From NCBI GenBank assembly GCA_934718275.1, contig CAKUZD010000008.1, forward strand, positions 1-64,000: DNA of 64,000 bases, written 5' to 3'. This DNA is from an uncultured Candidatus Melainabacteria bacterium (GTDB lineage: Bacteria > Cyanobacteriota > Vampirovibrionia > Gastranaerophilales > Gastranaerophilaceae). Every line of letters begins with the position of its first letter. Position 1 is the stretch's first letter. This document shows, in pieces, positions 43,378 through 51,031 of this stretch. Both the position numbers and the translations under genes were made by a program. The notes under the pieces were generated by a model that saw only the letters and a program-made list of their open reading frames with translations, was not told the DNA's origin and searched no databases.

Positions 43378-44091
43378 CTACCACGGATAATCATTTCTGA
43401 TTTCCCAATTATCTTGCATTATTAGTTCTCCGCAATAATATCCGGAATATCGACCGTATTTATTCTTTTTGTTGCACGAGTATCCACTGTTATTTGGAAT
43501 ATCTTCTTCAAAATCTGGAGAAGTTAATGTGCTTCTTGAAAAACTATCCCCCCAAAACTTTACAAAATATCGAGTATTTGAGTCTTTTGTAAAATTTGTT
43601 CCATCGAAAACAAAGATATCTCGTCCGATTTTATTAGGGCCTTTTGTACCGTTAATATCTCCAAAAATCCATAAATAATGTTGTCCCATTTGAGTTTGGG
43701 AAAATATAAGTAATTGGCCGTTAGATAATTCTATAACATATTTTTCTCTCCCCGAAGAATAAAGGTTTTGATTACCTGAGAGGTTTTTTATAGTATAGTC
43801 GTTTGATGGCCAATCAACAACCTTTGCTCTATTAAAATATGGCAAATAATAAGTTTCTGCATATTTTTTTATATCAGTATTAATAAGAGAATTATCCCAT
43901 TCTCTCATTTCTCCGTTCTCAGATTGCGACAACCCCGAAGCGTTTGATAGTGTTGAATAAAGCTTTTTTAGTTGAACTACAGTTTGTTTCTTTTGGTAGT
44001 TGGTAATAACAGATGGCAACGTTAGTGCAGCAACAACTCCGATAACGCCGAGTGTTACCAAAACTTCTGCAAGTGTAAAAGCCCCTAGCAA
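43378..44091 (-). CDS. Type II/IV pilin-like protein, probably phase-variable
   Basis: Read alone it starts at TTG 44091 with only three residues before the methylation motif (GAFTLAEVLVTLGVIGVVAA), which is too short for a normal prepilin leader; the total is 237 residues. No ribosome-binding site precedes this TTG. The frame stays open upstream to the poly-C tract, and the leader at 44186 would supply a proper start with 11 (or 8) C. The C-terminal half contains WIFGDINGTKGPNKIGRDIF, shared with the other pilins, and a cysteine pair near the end. Confidence 0.82.
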   Translation of the reverse strand: MLGAFTLAEVLVTLGVIGVVAALTLPSVITNYQKKQTVVQLKKLYSTLSNASGLSQSENGEMREWDNSLINTDIKKYAETYYLPYFNRAKVVDWPSNDYTIKNLSGNQNLYSSGREKYVIELSNGQLLIFSQTQMGQHYLWIFGDINGTKGPNKIGRDIFVFDGTNFTKDSNTRYFVKFWGDSFSRSTLTSPDFEEDIPNNSGYSCNKKNKYGRYSGYYCGELIMQDNWEIRNDYPW

Positions 44092-44126
44092 ATGTACAAA
44101 GTCAGAACTACCGTAATAATGGTGAA

Positions 44127-44186
44127 TTATGCGTTTATCTCTTTCGGGGGGGGGGCAATCTCGGATTTATTCTTAATATTTAACAT
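44127..44186 (-). other. Poly-C leader reading frame 3, phase-variable 5' part of the pilin gene
   Basis: AAGAGGAG lies eight bases before ATG 44186 (minus strand). The 19-residue frame MLNIKNKSEIAPPPKEINA stops right after the C10 tract (G10 at 44146-44155 on the plus strand). One more C would keep the frame open through PPPPERDKRIIHHYYGSSDF and into the pilin at 44091. The tract core is the same as in copies 1 and 2 but inverted relative to the pilin. Confidence 0.7.
44146..44155 (+). repeat. Homopolymer tract of ten G, copy 3 (inverted relative to its pilin)
   Basis: TTTCGGGGGGGGGGCAATC at 44142-44160, nearly identical to the flanks of the other two tracts. Confidence 0.95.
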
Positions 44187-44269
44187 TTTTCGTGCTCCTC
44201 TTTTTTTATTATTTAGGATTTTTGGCTTTTTGTCAAGTATAAGTGCTTATGAAGTAATATTTGCAATTG

Positions 44270-45247
44270 TTATATTTGGTTTACAATATAATCTAAGCAT
44301 TCTTGATATGTTGGTATTTCTATAATAAAAGGCGAAATTTTATTTGGGGTAACTTTTAATGTGGTGCAATTTTCTTTTATTGCAAAGATAGGAATTTTTC
44401 TTTTTAAAGCTTCAAAAACAGGTATAGAACCTAGAGAGTTATAAGGCATTACAAGAAAATCTAAATTTTCTACAGATATTCCTTCAAATTCAGAAATTAC
44501 AGGAGCATTGTTTAGTCCTAACAAAATACAAGGTAAAAATGTTGGTGTAATATATTCTGACGCTGCTTTCCCATTTACTAATTCCGGATAAATTTGATAG
44601 TCTAAAAATGCCGGAGAATGTGCACAAGGGACTCTTAATTCCTTTGAAATATAGTGTGATAAAATAGCTTCAACTCCTCCAACAGGGTCTGTTCCCTCCC
44701 CGTTAGCATAATTAGGATTATCTCCTTCAGGTTCATCGAAAAGGCAAACAAGTGCAATTGCATTACAACCTTTGTTAATTAGTTTTTGTGCGGCATCAAG
44801 CATTGTTTGAGGATTATTAACAAATCCTGTCGAAATTCCATTTTCTTCCATTTTGAATTCGACACCAATTTTATTTTCTGTAATTTCAAAACCTTGAATG
44901 TCTATTCCATATACGCATTGAACCGCTTTAAATGTATTTATATGAATATTTAATACATCTTGAGGTATAGCTTTATCAAAAACAATTCCTATTTTATTAT
45001 TTTTTGATGGAGTTAAATTAATATTACCCTTAAAAAATTCATCAATAGAAAAACCCTCAACGTATAGCATGTTTTCTGTAATTCCGGAAAAACAACCTGC
45101 GTTAACTACATTGGGATTGACTATAATATTTGAAATTTCTGCGAATTTTCTTGCATAACAACTTGCATCTCCCGCAAAACCGCCAATTGTAGCTCCAACC
45201 CCTGTTGGAACAATAAAAGCACCTAATTTTTCTCCATTATTTAGCAT
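44270..45247 (-). CDS. DUF3326 family protein
   Basis: The protein is about 325 residues with the DUF3326 N-terminal signature GAFIVPTGVGATIGGFAGDASCYARKFAE and NPNVVNAGCFSGITENMLYVEG. The family is mostly known from cyanobacteria and plants and its function is not established. The open frame extends further upstream (to 45379), but that part overlaps a terminator (45265-45296), so a start at 45247 or 45262 is more likely. No Shine-Dalgarno sequence is seen. The last 56 bp overlap a region opposite the poly-G copy. Confidence 0.8.
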   Translation of the reverse strand: MLNNGEKLGAFIVPTGVGATIGGFAGDASCYARKFAEISNIIVNPNVVNAGCFSGITENMLYVEGFSIDEFFKGNINLTPSKNNKIGIVFDKAIPQDVLNIHINTFKAVQCVYGIDIQGFEITENKIGVEFKMEENGISTGFVNNPQTMLDAAQKLINKGCNAIALVCLFDEPEGDNPNYANGEGTDPVGGVEAILSHYISKELRVPCAHSPAFLDYQIYPELVNGKAASEYITPTFLPCILLGLNNAPVISEFEGISVENLDFLVMPYNSLGSIPVFEALKRKIPIFAIKENCTTLKVTPNKISPFIIEIPTYQECLDYIVNQI

Positions 45248-45263
45248 ATAAATATAATACATC

Positions 45264-45296
45264 AAAAAAACAGTCGAATGACTGCTTTTTTGATTT
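45264..45296 (-). terminator. Rho-independent terminator
   Basis: Minus strand: GCAGTC-ATTC-GACTG core (45271-45284) followed by seven T. It ends the unit starting at 45705. Confidence 0.85.
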
Positions 45297-45315
45297 TTTA
45301 TTATGTTAAATTTTT

Positions 45316-45705
45316 TTATTGAGAAACTCCACCGTAAGAGAAGTCGTTCTTGATATTTGTTTGTAACAATTTTGTCCAACTTGATTCAAATGTACTGATT
45401 TCATTTAGTTGAGTTTCCAAATTGTTTTTTTCTATTTCAAGTTCTTGTTCCCAAGAATTTAAGTTTGCTAACTCAAGCTCGTGTTCGTTTTGGCATTGTT
45501 CTGTAAGAAGTTCATAGGTATCAGGATCATCTTCATAATAATTGTAATAAATTTCACTCATTTTATCATTATATTTAGCTTGGTTTTCAGCAGTTTCTTT
45601 TGAAGCACTTAAAGTGTTCATCATATTAGTGGACAACTTATCGTTAATCAATGCTTTTTGTTTTGTGTAAAGTAACAATGTTTCATGAATATTTGATATT
45701 GCCAT
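45316..45705 (-). CDS. Coiled-coil protein, unknown
   Basis: The 129-residue protein from ATG 45705 (GAGGACTAGAGAG upstream) starts MAISNIHETLLLYTKQKAL. Helices SKETAENQAKYNDKMSEIYY and HELELANLNSWEQELEIEKN then LETQLNEIS form a coiled coil, with a short aromatic/Gly tail (FSYGGVSQ). It parallels the end of the protein at 20009-20530. A 21-codon longer frame upstream lacks a ribosome-binding site. Small cytoplasmic or secreted-system partner is conceivable, but function is unknown. Confidence 0.6.
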   Translation of the reverse strand: MAISNIHETLLLYTKQKALINDKLSTNMMNTLSASKETAENQAKYNDKMSEIYYNYYEDDPDTYELLTEQCQNEHELELANLNSWEQELEIEKNNLETQLNEISTFESSWTKLLQTNIKNDFSYGGVSQ

Positions 45706-45768
45706 CTCTCTAGTCCTCTTTTTGCTCTCTGTATTTATATAAACAATTTTGAAAATGATGGATTTCAA

Positions 45769-46103
45769 TAAGTGTTTGTTTCGTTACAAAAGTTAATAAT
45801 CATAAGATGGTAATAATATTTTAGGATAATAAACAAATTAAACAACGAAAATTTATAAGTCTGTATGAATTGACCTAATTTTGTTTGTTATAGATAATTT
45901 TGCAAAAAAAATGACGAGGTTGCGATTCAAACTCGTCATGCTTATGAATTATATATGTATTGTCGTTTTTCTTTCTTCAGAGCTCTCTCTTATATTATTT
46001 ATATTCCACAAAACTAATTCTTTTTAACTATATGTAACGAAATATTACTAATTCTAAAGAATTAGTTTTTATATAATTTTGTCTTATAGAATTAATTCTA
46101 TAA
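45769..46103. other. Gene-free stretch with hairpins
   Basis: Contains the minus-strand terminator at 45911-45939 and an AT palindrome (ACTAATTCT-AA-AGAATTAGT, 46047-46066) followed by T, which may be a plus-strand terminator or an operator. No gene is seen. Confidence 0.5.
45902..45939 (-). terminator. Rho-independent terminator of the murT-pdxJ-46104 unit
   Basis: Minus strand: ATGACGAG arms (45911-45918 and 45932-45939) followed by eight T. Confidence 0.85.
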
Positions 46104-46427
46104 TTAATTGTTAGAGCGTTTTTCTTCTTCTTTTATAAAATTGGCGAGGGCCTCTAAGTGTTTATCTTCAATTGTGTCAATTAACTCTTTTACAGATTTG
46201 ATTTTTTCTAATGCAAATCCTGTTTCTGCAAGTAAAACGCAATCATTACAAAGTCTATATCCCTCGTATTCAATTGAGCCTGCAAGGCATTTGTTTTCTC
46301 CGCAGCAATCACAATCAAAAAATTCATTTGCAATATCCGGATTATCTTCCAGGTCATCAAGTCTCATTTGTTCAACAACTTGTGACATTTCCTCAACGAT
46401 TTCGTGTTCAGATTTTTTTTGTGTCAT
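46104..46427 (-). CDS. Small zinc-ribbon protein, unknown
   Basis: The 107-residue acidic protein has a four-cysteine metal site (CDCCGENKCL ... YRLCNDCVL, about residues 39-65), flanked by helices. It could be a small zinc-binding regulator or adaptor. It follows pdxJ on the same strand (64 bp gap) and ends at a terminator. No family is recognised. Confidence 0.6.
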   Translation of the reverse strand: MTQKKSEHEIVEEMSQVVEQMRLDDLEDNPDIANEFFDCDCCGENKCLAGSIEYEGYRLCNDCVLLAETGFALEKIKSVKELIDTIEDKHLEALANFIKEEEKRSNN

Positions 46428-46491
46428 ATCTTTTTGGGGCGTAGTGAGCGTAGAAATACTTTGTTTTATCGCTCAATCGCTTTATTCCTTT

Positions 46492-47202
46492 CTATTTTAT
46501 CATTTCCTTCATTTTACTCACTGCTTCAGGCAAACCTGTAAAAATAGCACGAGAAATTATGCTGTGTCCGATATTTAATTCGTGTAAGCCTTCTATTTCG
46601 TGCATTCTATGAACATTTTCATAATTTAAACCGTGGCCGGCATTAACTTTTAAGCCAAGATTTTGAGCAAGTTTTGCGGCTTGTTTTAACTTTTGAAATT
46701 CTTCTTCTTCCTCTTTATAACCAAAGTTTTCCGCATAAGCTCCTGTATGCATTTCTATAAATTGAGCTCCTGTTTTAGCAGATGCTTTTACTTGTTCTTC
46801 ATCAGGATCAATAAATAAACTTACAATTATACCTGCATCAAGTAGTGGTTTAATAAATTCAGTTACTTTTTCAAGTTGACCTGCAACGTCTAATCCGCCT
46901 TCTGTTGTAATTTCTTGTCTTTTTTCAGGTACAAGACAGATTGAATAAGGTTTTACATCTAATGCAATTGCTTGAATATCTTCTGCCATAGCCATTTCGA
47001 GGTTCAAACGAGTTTTTAAATTTTCCGTTAAAGCATAAACATCTTCATCTTTAATATGACGTCTATCTTCGCGTAAATGTGTTGTAATTGATGTTGCTCC
47101 ATTTTGCTCTGCGATTTCGGCAGCTTTTTCTACACTCGGTTCAACTCCTCCTCTAGCGTTTCTTAGAGTCGCAACGTGGTCTATATTTACTCCTAGTAAC
47201 AT
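46492..47202 (-). CDS. pdxJ: Pyridoxine 5'-phosphate synthase
   Basis: The 236-residue enzyme makes pyridoxine 5'-phosphate from 1-deoxyxylulose 5-phosphate and an aminoacetone phosphate. The signature LLGVNIDHVATLRNARGG lies at the N-terminus; ITTHLREDRRHIKDEDV, FIEMHTGAYAE and VNAGHGLNYENV (phosphate binding) follow. It is two bases behind murT, so the two are co-transcribed. Confidence 0.97.
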   Translation of the reverse strand: MLLGVNIDHVATLRNARGGVEPSVEKAAEIAEQNGATSITTHLREDRRHIKDEDVYALTENLKTRLNLEMAMAEDIQAIALDVKPYSICLVPEKRQEITTEGGLDVAGQLEKVTEFIKPLLDAGIIVSLFIDPDEEQVKASAKTGAQFIEMHTGAYAENFGYKEEEEEFQKLKQAAKLAQNLGLKVNAGHGLNYENVHRMHEIEGLHELNIGHSIISRAIFTGLPEAVSKMKEMIK

Positions 47203-47204
47203 TT

Positions 47205-48539
47205 TTACCTGCTTTCTTTTATTTCATTATAAATTTTTAAAAGAGCTGTATATGATGGTAGAATCGTAGTTTTTCCATTTTTTGTTGCCATATCTATTGC
47301 TCTTTTAATGTTTGGTTCAATTGTAATTTTTTCTTGAGGAATTCCTGCGTATTTTAGGCGGGTAGCCATGTCATTTGCTCGAATTCCTGATGTTATAACT
47401 TGTTTTTGCGCATTTTTTAACTGTTCAAAATCGCTATCCCAAAGCCAAGAAATATCTCTGCCATCAGCGTAATTGTCATTTATTGCTATCACTATATTTG
47501 AATTTAAATCTACAGTTTTAAGAACTTCGCTTGCTCCTGTAGGATTTTTAATTAGTTGAATTACCGTTTGGTTTCCATTAATACATCTTTTTTCAGTTCT
47601 TCCAAAAATTGCATGATATGTATCAAGTGCTTTTTGGATTTCAACTTGATTTAGTCCTTTTTCAAAAGCAAAAGCAATTGCAGCAAGTGCATTATAAGCA
47701 TTATAAAGTCCAGCCAAATTGATTGTAAAATTATATTCAATTCCCTTGTTGTTAACGGTTAAGATGGTGTATTCGTTAAAAACTTTAGCTTTTGCGGGAT
47801 AATTACATTTATGGCGTTTGTAACCACATTTGGGACAATAATAATGTCCTTCTTGAGCAAAAAATCGTTTAGAATATTCTAAAGGTTCTCCACATGGGCA
47901 ATTAAAGGCTTCTGCCGGAGCATTTGATTGGTGTTCATAATTACAATCATATTCAACGTTTTCAAATCCGTAATATACGGCATATTTAGTTCTGTCAAAT
48001 GTTGCAACTAGCGGGTCATCTGCATTTAGGATAAGTTTTAAATCCGGATTTTTGTCAATTGCGTTTTTGATAAATTTGGCGGTAGTATCAAGTTCGCCGT
48101 ATCTGTCTAATTGGTCTCGAAATAAATTCGTTACAACAAGATAGTCAGATGGCATATAGTCATAAAGTTTTGTTAAATAAGCTTCATCAGATTCTATTAC
48201 TGCATAATCAAATTGCTTGAAAGGTTTAATCGAAAGAGCAAAGACGTTTGCAACACCTGTAAGCATATTTGCACCTTTTAGGTTATGTATAATTTTTTGA
48301 TTTGCAACTTCTAGTATATGTGCAATAATTCCGGATGTTGTTGATTTGCCATTGGTTCCGGTAATTGTAATTATGTCTTTTTTTATATACTTTTTACAAT
48401 GTTTGAGAAAATCCGGGCAAATTTTAAGTGTCATCATACCGACAAAAGATGTGCCGGATGATTTATTCAAAAGTTTAATAGCTAAGTATGCAAATCTTGC
48501 AATTATTAATGATAAATAAAATTCAAATATCCTAATCAT
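47205..48539 (-). CDS. murT: Mur ligase family protein MurT (lipid II isoglutaminyl synthase subunit)
   Basis: The 444-residue protein has the P-loop TITGTNGKSTTSG (about 58-70) and the Mur middle domain (NADDPLVA). A MurT-type zinc ribbon (CPCGEPLEY ... YYCPKCGYKRHKC, about 212-252) follows. The C-terminal DUF1727 segment (IKNPTGASEVLKT, NDNYADGRDISWLWDSDFE with the catalytic Asp) is typical of MurT. MurT with GatD amidates D-Glu of lipid II to D-iso-Gln. GatD is usually adjacent, but here it is not: pdxJ follows and the upstream gene is divergent. Confidence 0.93.
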   Translation of the reverse strand: MIRIFEFYLSLIIARFAYLAIKLLNKSSGTSFVGMMTLKICPDFLKHCKKYIKKDIITITGTNGKSTTSGIIAHILEVANQKIIHNLKGANMLTGVANVFALSIKPFKQFDYAVIESDEAYLTKLYDYMPSDYLVVTNLFRDQLDRYGELDTTAKFIKNAIDKNPDLKLILNADDPLVATFDRTKYAVYYGFENVEYDCNYEHQSNAPAEAFNCPCGEPLEYSKRFFAQEGHYYCPKCGYKRHKCNYPAKAKVFNEYTILTVNNKGIEYNFTINLAGLYNAYNALAAIAFAFEKGLNQVEIQKALDTYHAIFGRTEKRCINGNQTVIQLIKNPTGASEVLKTVDLNSNIVIAINDNYADGRDISWLWDSDFEQLKNAQKQVITSGIRANDMATRLKYAGIPQEKITIEPNIKRAIDMATKNGKTTILPSYTALLKIYNEIKESR

Positions 48540-48606
48540 AAATAGTCCTTTAGACGTATTCTAAATTCTCCTCTCATATTATAATATAATACAAAAGATA
48601 GGAAAA

Positions 48607-48966
48607 ATGTATATATTTATTGCAATAATTTTTATAGCAGAATTGATTATTGCACACTATATAATCAGTTATTTGGTAAAATTAGATAGGTGTGTAAAAT
48701 ATTATAATGCTTGTATAGAGTCGTTTAATCCTTTATTACAGACGTGTTTGGAATATGGAAGATGCGTTGTTGCAACATTTAAAAACTCGTTTGAAAATTT
48801 TATTGCGTTTGTAAAGAAAAAACAAGAACAAATTATTATAAAAATAATTTTAGCTATAGCAATTTATTCGATTTTACTTGTTTTCAAAATAAGAAAAGAA
48901 AAAGCTAAAAAAGTTTTTAAACTCGCTTCTGCAATTAAAGACATATTGCTAGAATTTGCAATTTGA
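48607..48966 (+). CDS. Small membrane protein, unknown
   Basis: The 119-residue protein has an N-terminal membrane helix (MYIFIAIIFIAELIIAHYII), an amphipathic middle and a second membrane helix near 78-95 (IIIKIILAIAIYSILLVF), ending in a basic/hydrophobic tail. It starts the small-membrane-protein cluster 48607-50100. Function unknown. Confidence 0.5.
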   Translation: MYIFIAIIFIAELIIAHYIISYLVKLDRCVKYYNACIESFNPLLQTCLEYGRCVVATFKNSFENFIAFVKKKQEQIIIKIILAIAIYSILLVFKIRKEKAKKVFKLASAIKDILLEFAI

Positions 48967-49017
48967 GATTTCGTGTTTCTGAAAAAGGTGACTATGCGTG
49001 CATTTGAGAGGTTTTGC

Positions 49018-49046
49018 TTGTAATTCTTAAAAAAATATGTTAGAAT
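49018..49046 (+). promoter_or_regulatory. Promoter of the YtxH cluster
   Basis: TTGTAA at 49018-49023, 17-bp spacer, TAGAAT at 49041-49046, 26 bp before the gene at 49072. Confidence 0.6.
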
Positions 49047-49071
49047 TATAAACGAAAGATGAGGTTATGTT

Positions 49072-49389
49072 ATGAGTAAAAACAAATCATTTATGTTCGC
49101 AATGGGATTGCTTGCCGGAGTTGTTGGCGGTCTTGTTGCAGGTGTGCTTTATGCTCCAAAATCAGGCGAAGAATCCAGACGAGAATTAAAAGACGCAGCT
49201 TGTGAGTTTTATGAAAAAAATTCTCCGGCTATCAAGGATGCAAAAAAACAAGCTCTTGAGAATATAGATTTGATGAAATATAAGCTAGAAAGACAATTTA
49301 GAAAATTTAATAATATGGTAAAATCAAAGAAACTTCTTAAAGCAAAAGAGCTTGAAGAAATGGACGATGAATATAATTGCGAAAATTAA
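49072..49389 (+). CDS. YtxH domain protein
   Basis: The 105-residue protein has a glycine-rich N-terminal membrane helix with the YtxH signature AMGLLAGVVGGLVAGVLYAPKSGEESRREL (about 11-40), then a charged helical tail. YtxH proteins are small envelope/stress proteins of unclear mechanism. It is paralogous to the protein at 49828. GAGG lies six bases before ATG. Confidence 0.85.
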   Translation: MSKNKSFMFAMGLLAGVVGGLVAGVLYAPKSGEESRRELKDAACEFYEKNSPAIKDAKKQALENIDLMKYKLERQFRKFNNMVKSKKLLKAKELEEMDDEYNCEN

Positions 49390-49404
49390 AAAGGAAATAA
49401 ATAA

Positions 49405-49761
49405 ATGGAAATGTCACAAATAGCGTTAAATCAAGGCTTAACTTTTTTAGCTTGGGCAACAGGTGTTATATTGATTGTTGTTGCAGGTTTTCTTGTTAAG
49501 TTGTTGATTGACCTTTCGGCACTGGCTAAAAATTTGCAAGAAACATCAAATATTGTAAATACTGAATTAAAACCAACATTAAAGGAATTAAATCAAACAT
49601 TAAACTCAATAAATGAGATAGTAAAAAGTACCGATAAAAATGTTGGTGATTTTAAAAGTGCGGTAGGAAACCTTTTGGATAAAACAAAACTTGTTTCAGG
49701 TACTTTACTTGGCGGTTTATTTAAAGGATTTACAACTGCATATAAAATGTTTAGAAAATAG
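49405..49761 (+). CDS. DUF948-like membrane protein
   Basis: The 118-residue protein has one N-terminal membrane helix (about 10-35, TFLAWATGVILIVVAGFLVK). An amphipathic helical rod (LSALAKNLQETSNIVNTELK, TLKELNQTLNSINEIVKSTD) follows, as in DUF948 proteins that occur next to YtxH genes. The C-terminus is hydrophobic/basic (GGLFKGFTTAYKMFRK). It sits between two YtxH genes; an envelope-stress role is likely but unproved. Confidence 0.75.
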   Translation: MEMSQIALNQGLTFLAWATGVILIVVAGFLVKLLIDLSALAKNLQETSNIVNTELKPTLKELNQTLNSINEIVKSTDKNVGDFKSAVGNLLDKTKLVSGTLLGGLFKGFTTAYKMFRK

Positions 49762-49827
49762 CCGTTTCCGGTAATTTTAAATCACATAAATATTGTTACA
49801 ATTAAAACGAAAAAGGAGTAAATAATT

Positions 49828-50100
49828 ATGTCAGCAACTAAATTTTTAGCAGGTTTTATAGTAGGCGGAGCAATTGGTGCTATTGCAGGAGTTTTACTTG
49901 CTCCAAAATCAGGAGAAGAAACTCGCGCATTAATTGCAGATGGTGCAAAAGATGCTGTAAGACGTGCAGATGAAACAGTAAAAGAAATTCAATCTAAAGC
50001 AGATGACGTTGTTTCTGATATGCAGAAAAAAGGTGATGAAATCAAAGAAAAAATCCAAAATCTTATTAATCAGCAAAAAGAAGCTAAGGCAGAGGCATAG
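49828..50100 (+). CDS. YtxH domain protein
   Basis: The 90-residue protein repeats the YtxH pattern (GFIVGGAIGAIAGVLLAPKSGEETRALI, about 9-36), with an A/K/E-rich coiled tail (VKEIQSKADDVVSDMQKKGD). It is closely related to the protein at 49072, indicating local duplication around the DUF948 gene. AAAAAGGAG precedes ATG, and a terminator follows. Confidence 0.85.
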   Translation: MSATKFLAGFIVGGAIGAIAGVLLAPKSGEETRALIADGAKDAVRRADETVKEIQSKADDVVSDMQKKGDEIKEKIQNLINQQKEAKAEA

Positions 50101-50117
50101 AGCTGTTTTAAATTTTG

Positions 50118-50152
50118 AAAAAATTCCTTCCAAGTATGGAGGGAATTTTTTT
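50118..50152 (+). terminator. Rho-independent terminator
   Basis: AAAAAATTCCTTCCA (50118-50132) pairs with TGGAGGGAATTTTTT (50137-50151) with one G-T, ending the YtxH cluster. Confidence 0.9.
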
Positions 50153-50243
50153 AGTATAAAGATTTGTAAATTTTATTTAAAATATGGGAAATTTTAATTT
50201 TTATTTTTTTTCTTTAATAAAGAAGAAGTAAAAAGGGAAAAAT

Positions 50244-50660
50244 ATGTTAAGTAATTTGTTGAAAAGGCAAAAGCTTAGTAACTTGACTTATATTGGAAAC
50301 AAGTTAGGCGATGTAAGGCGAGTTTATGATGAAAATGATTTAAAAATTGTTCAAGTTTTGGACTTTCAAGGAAAAATTAAAAAATGTTTTTTCTATGAAA
50401 ATAATGGTCGGCTTTCAAATATGAGTGAATATGATTCCAATACCGGTAAAGAGATTAAAAATGTTACATACAGACAAGACGGAAAGACCATTTCTTCTGT
50501 TCGAGAATATGATGTTAATGCCGGTTATTTAAGGTTTGTTGCTTTCTATAAAGAAGATGGGCATAGTATTTCATCAATTATAGAATATAACGAACTTGGC
50601 ACAGAAATAGAGTTTTCTCTGTTCTGTGACGATGGCGAAATTATAAATGCAAGTATTTAG
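50244..50660 (+). CDS. DUF2963-like repeat protein
   Basis: The 138-residue protein contains about four degenerate 24-26-residue units of the form YD.NTGKEIKNVTYRQDGKTI then SSVREYD, reminiscent of DUF2963/MORN-like repeats in which a Y-D turn is followed by strands. It has no signal peptide. GGGAAAAATATG gives a ribosome-binding site. Function unknown. Confidence 0.6.
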   Translation: MLSNLLKRQKLSNLTYIGNKLGDVRRVYDENDLKIVQVLDFQGKIKKCFFYENNGRLSNMSEYDSNTGKEIKNVTYRQDGKTISSVREYDVNAGYLRFVAFYKEDGHSISSIIEYNELGTEIEFSLFCDDGEIINASI

Positions 50661-50664
50661 AAAC

Positions 50665-51027
50665 TTATTTGTTTTTTAATGCATCATCTAAAGCTTTTTC
50701 TAATACTGTAATTTTATTCTCAAGTACTTGGATTTTCGCTTCGGCAGAAGTGTTTGAAATAGAACCTTTTTCAAGTTCTCTTTTGTATGCATTAAATTTT
50801 TCTTTTAATGATTTATAAAGAGGTGCAAAGAAGAATATTGCGGAAATTTCTCCAAGAATAAATATTGACAATGTATATAACGACATATTCATTGTTAAAG
50901 TTTTTGGGGTTAAGTTTAAAACAGCTCCAATTTTACTGCTCAAAATAGTTATTCCTGCTGTGTCTTGAAAGTTCATCAGGATTAAAAAACATAAAATTAA
51001 CGTTGATAATATTGAAATAATTTGCAT
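50665..51027 (-). CDS. Two-TM membrane protein with coiled-coil tail
   Basis: The 120-residue protein has membrane helices at about 3-20 and 46-68, then a coiled coil (EAKIQVLENKITVLEKALDD). The layout is LapA-like, though no certain match is seen. It starts four bases after the pseudouridine synthase stop, so it is the second gene of that operon. Function unknown. Confidence 0.6.
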   Translation of the reverse strand: MQIISILSTLILCFLILMNFQDTAGITILSSKIGAVLNLTPKTLTMNMSLYTLSIFILGEISAIFFFAPLYKSLKEKFNAYKRELEKGSISNTSAEAKIQVLENKITVLEKALDDALKNK

Positions 51028-51031
51028 AAAA

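Noticed and set aside
44092..44325. 77-codon plus-strand frame containing the third G tract
   Set aside because: No ribosome-binding site, no protein features, and it lies opposite a clear pilin leader with a good start on the minus strand.
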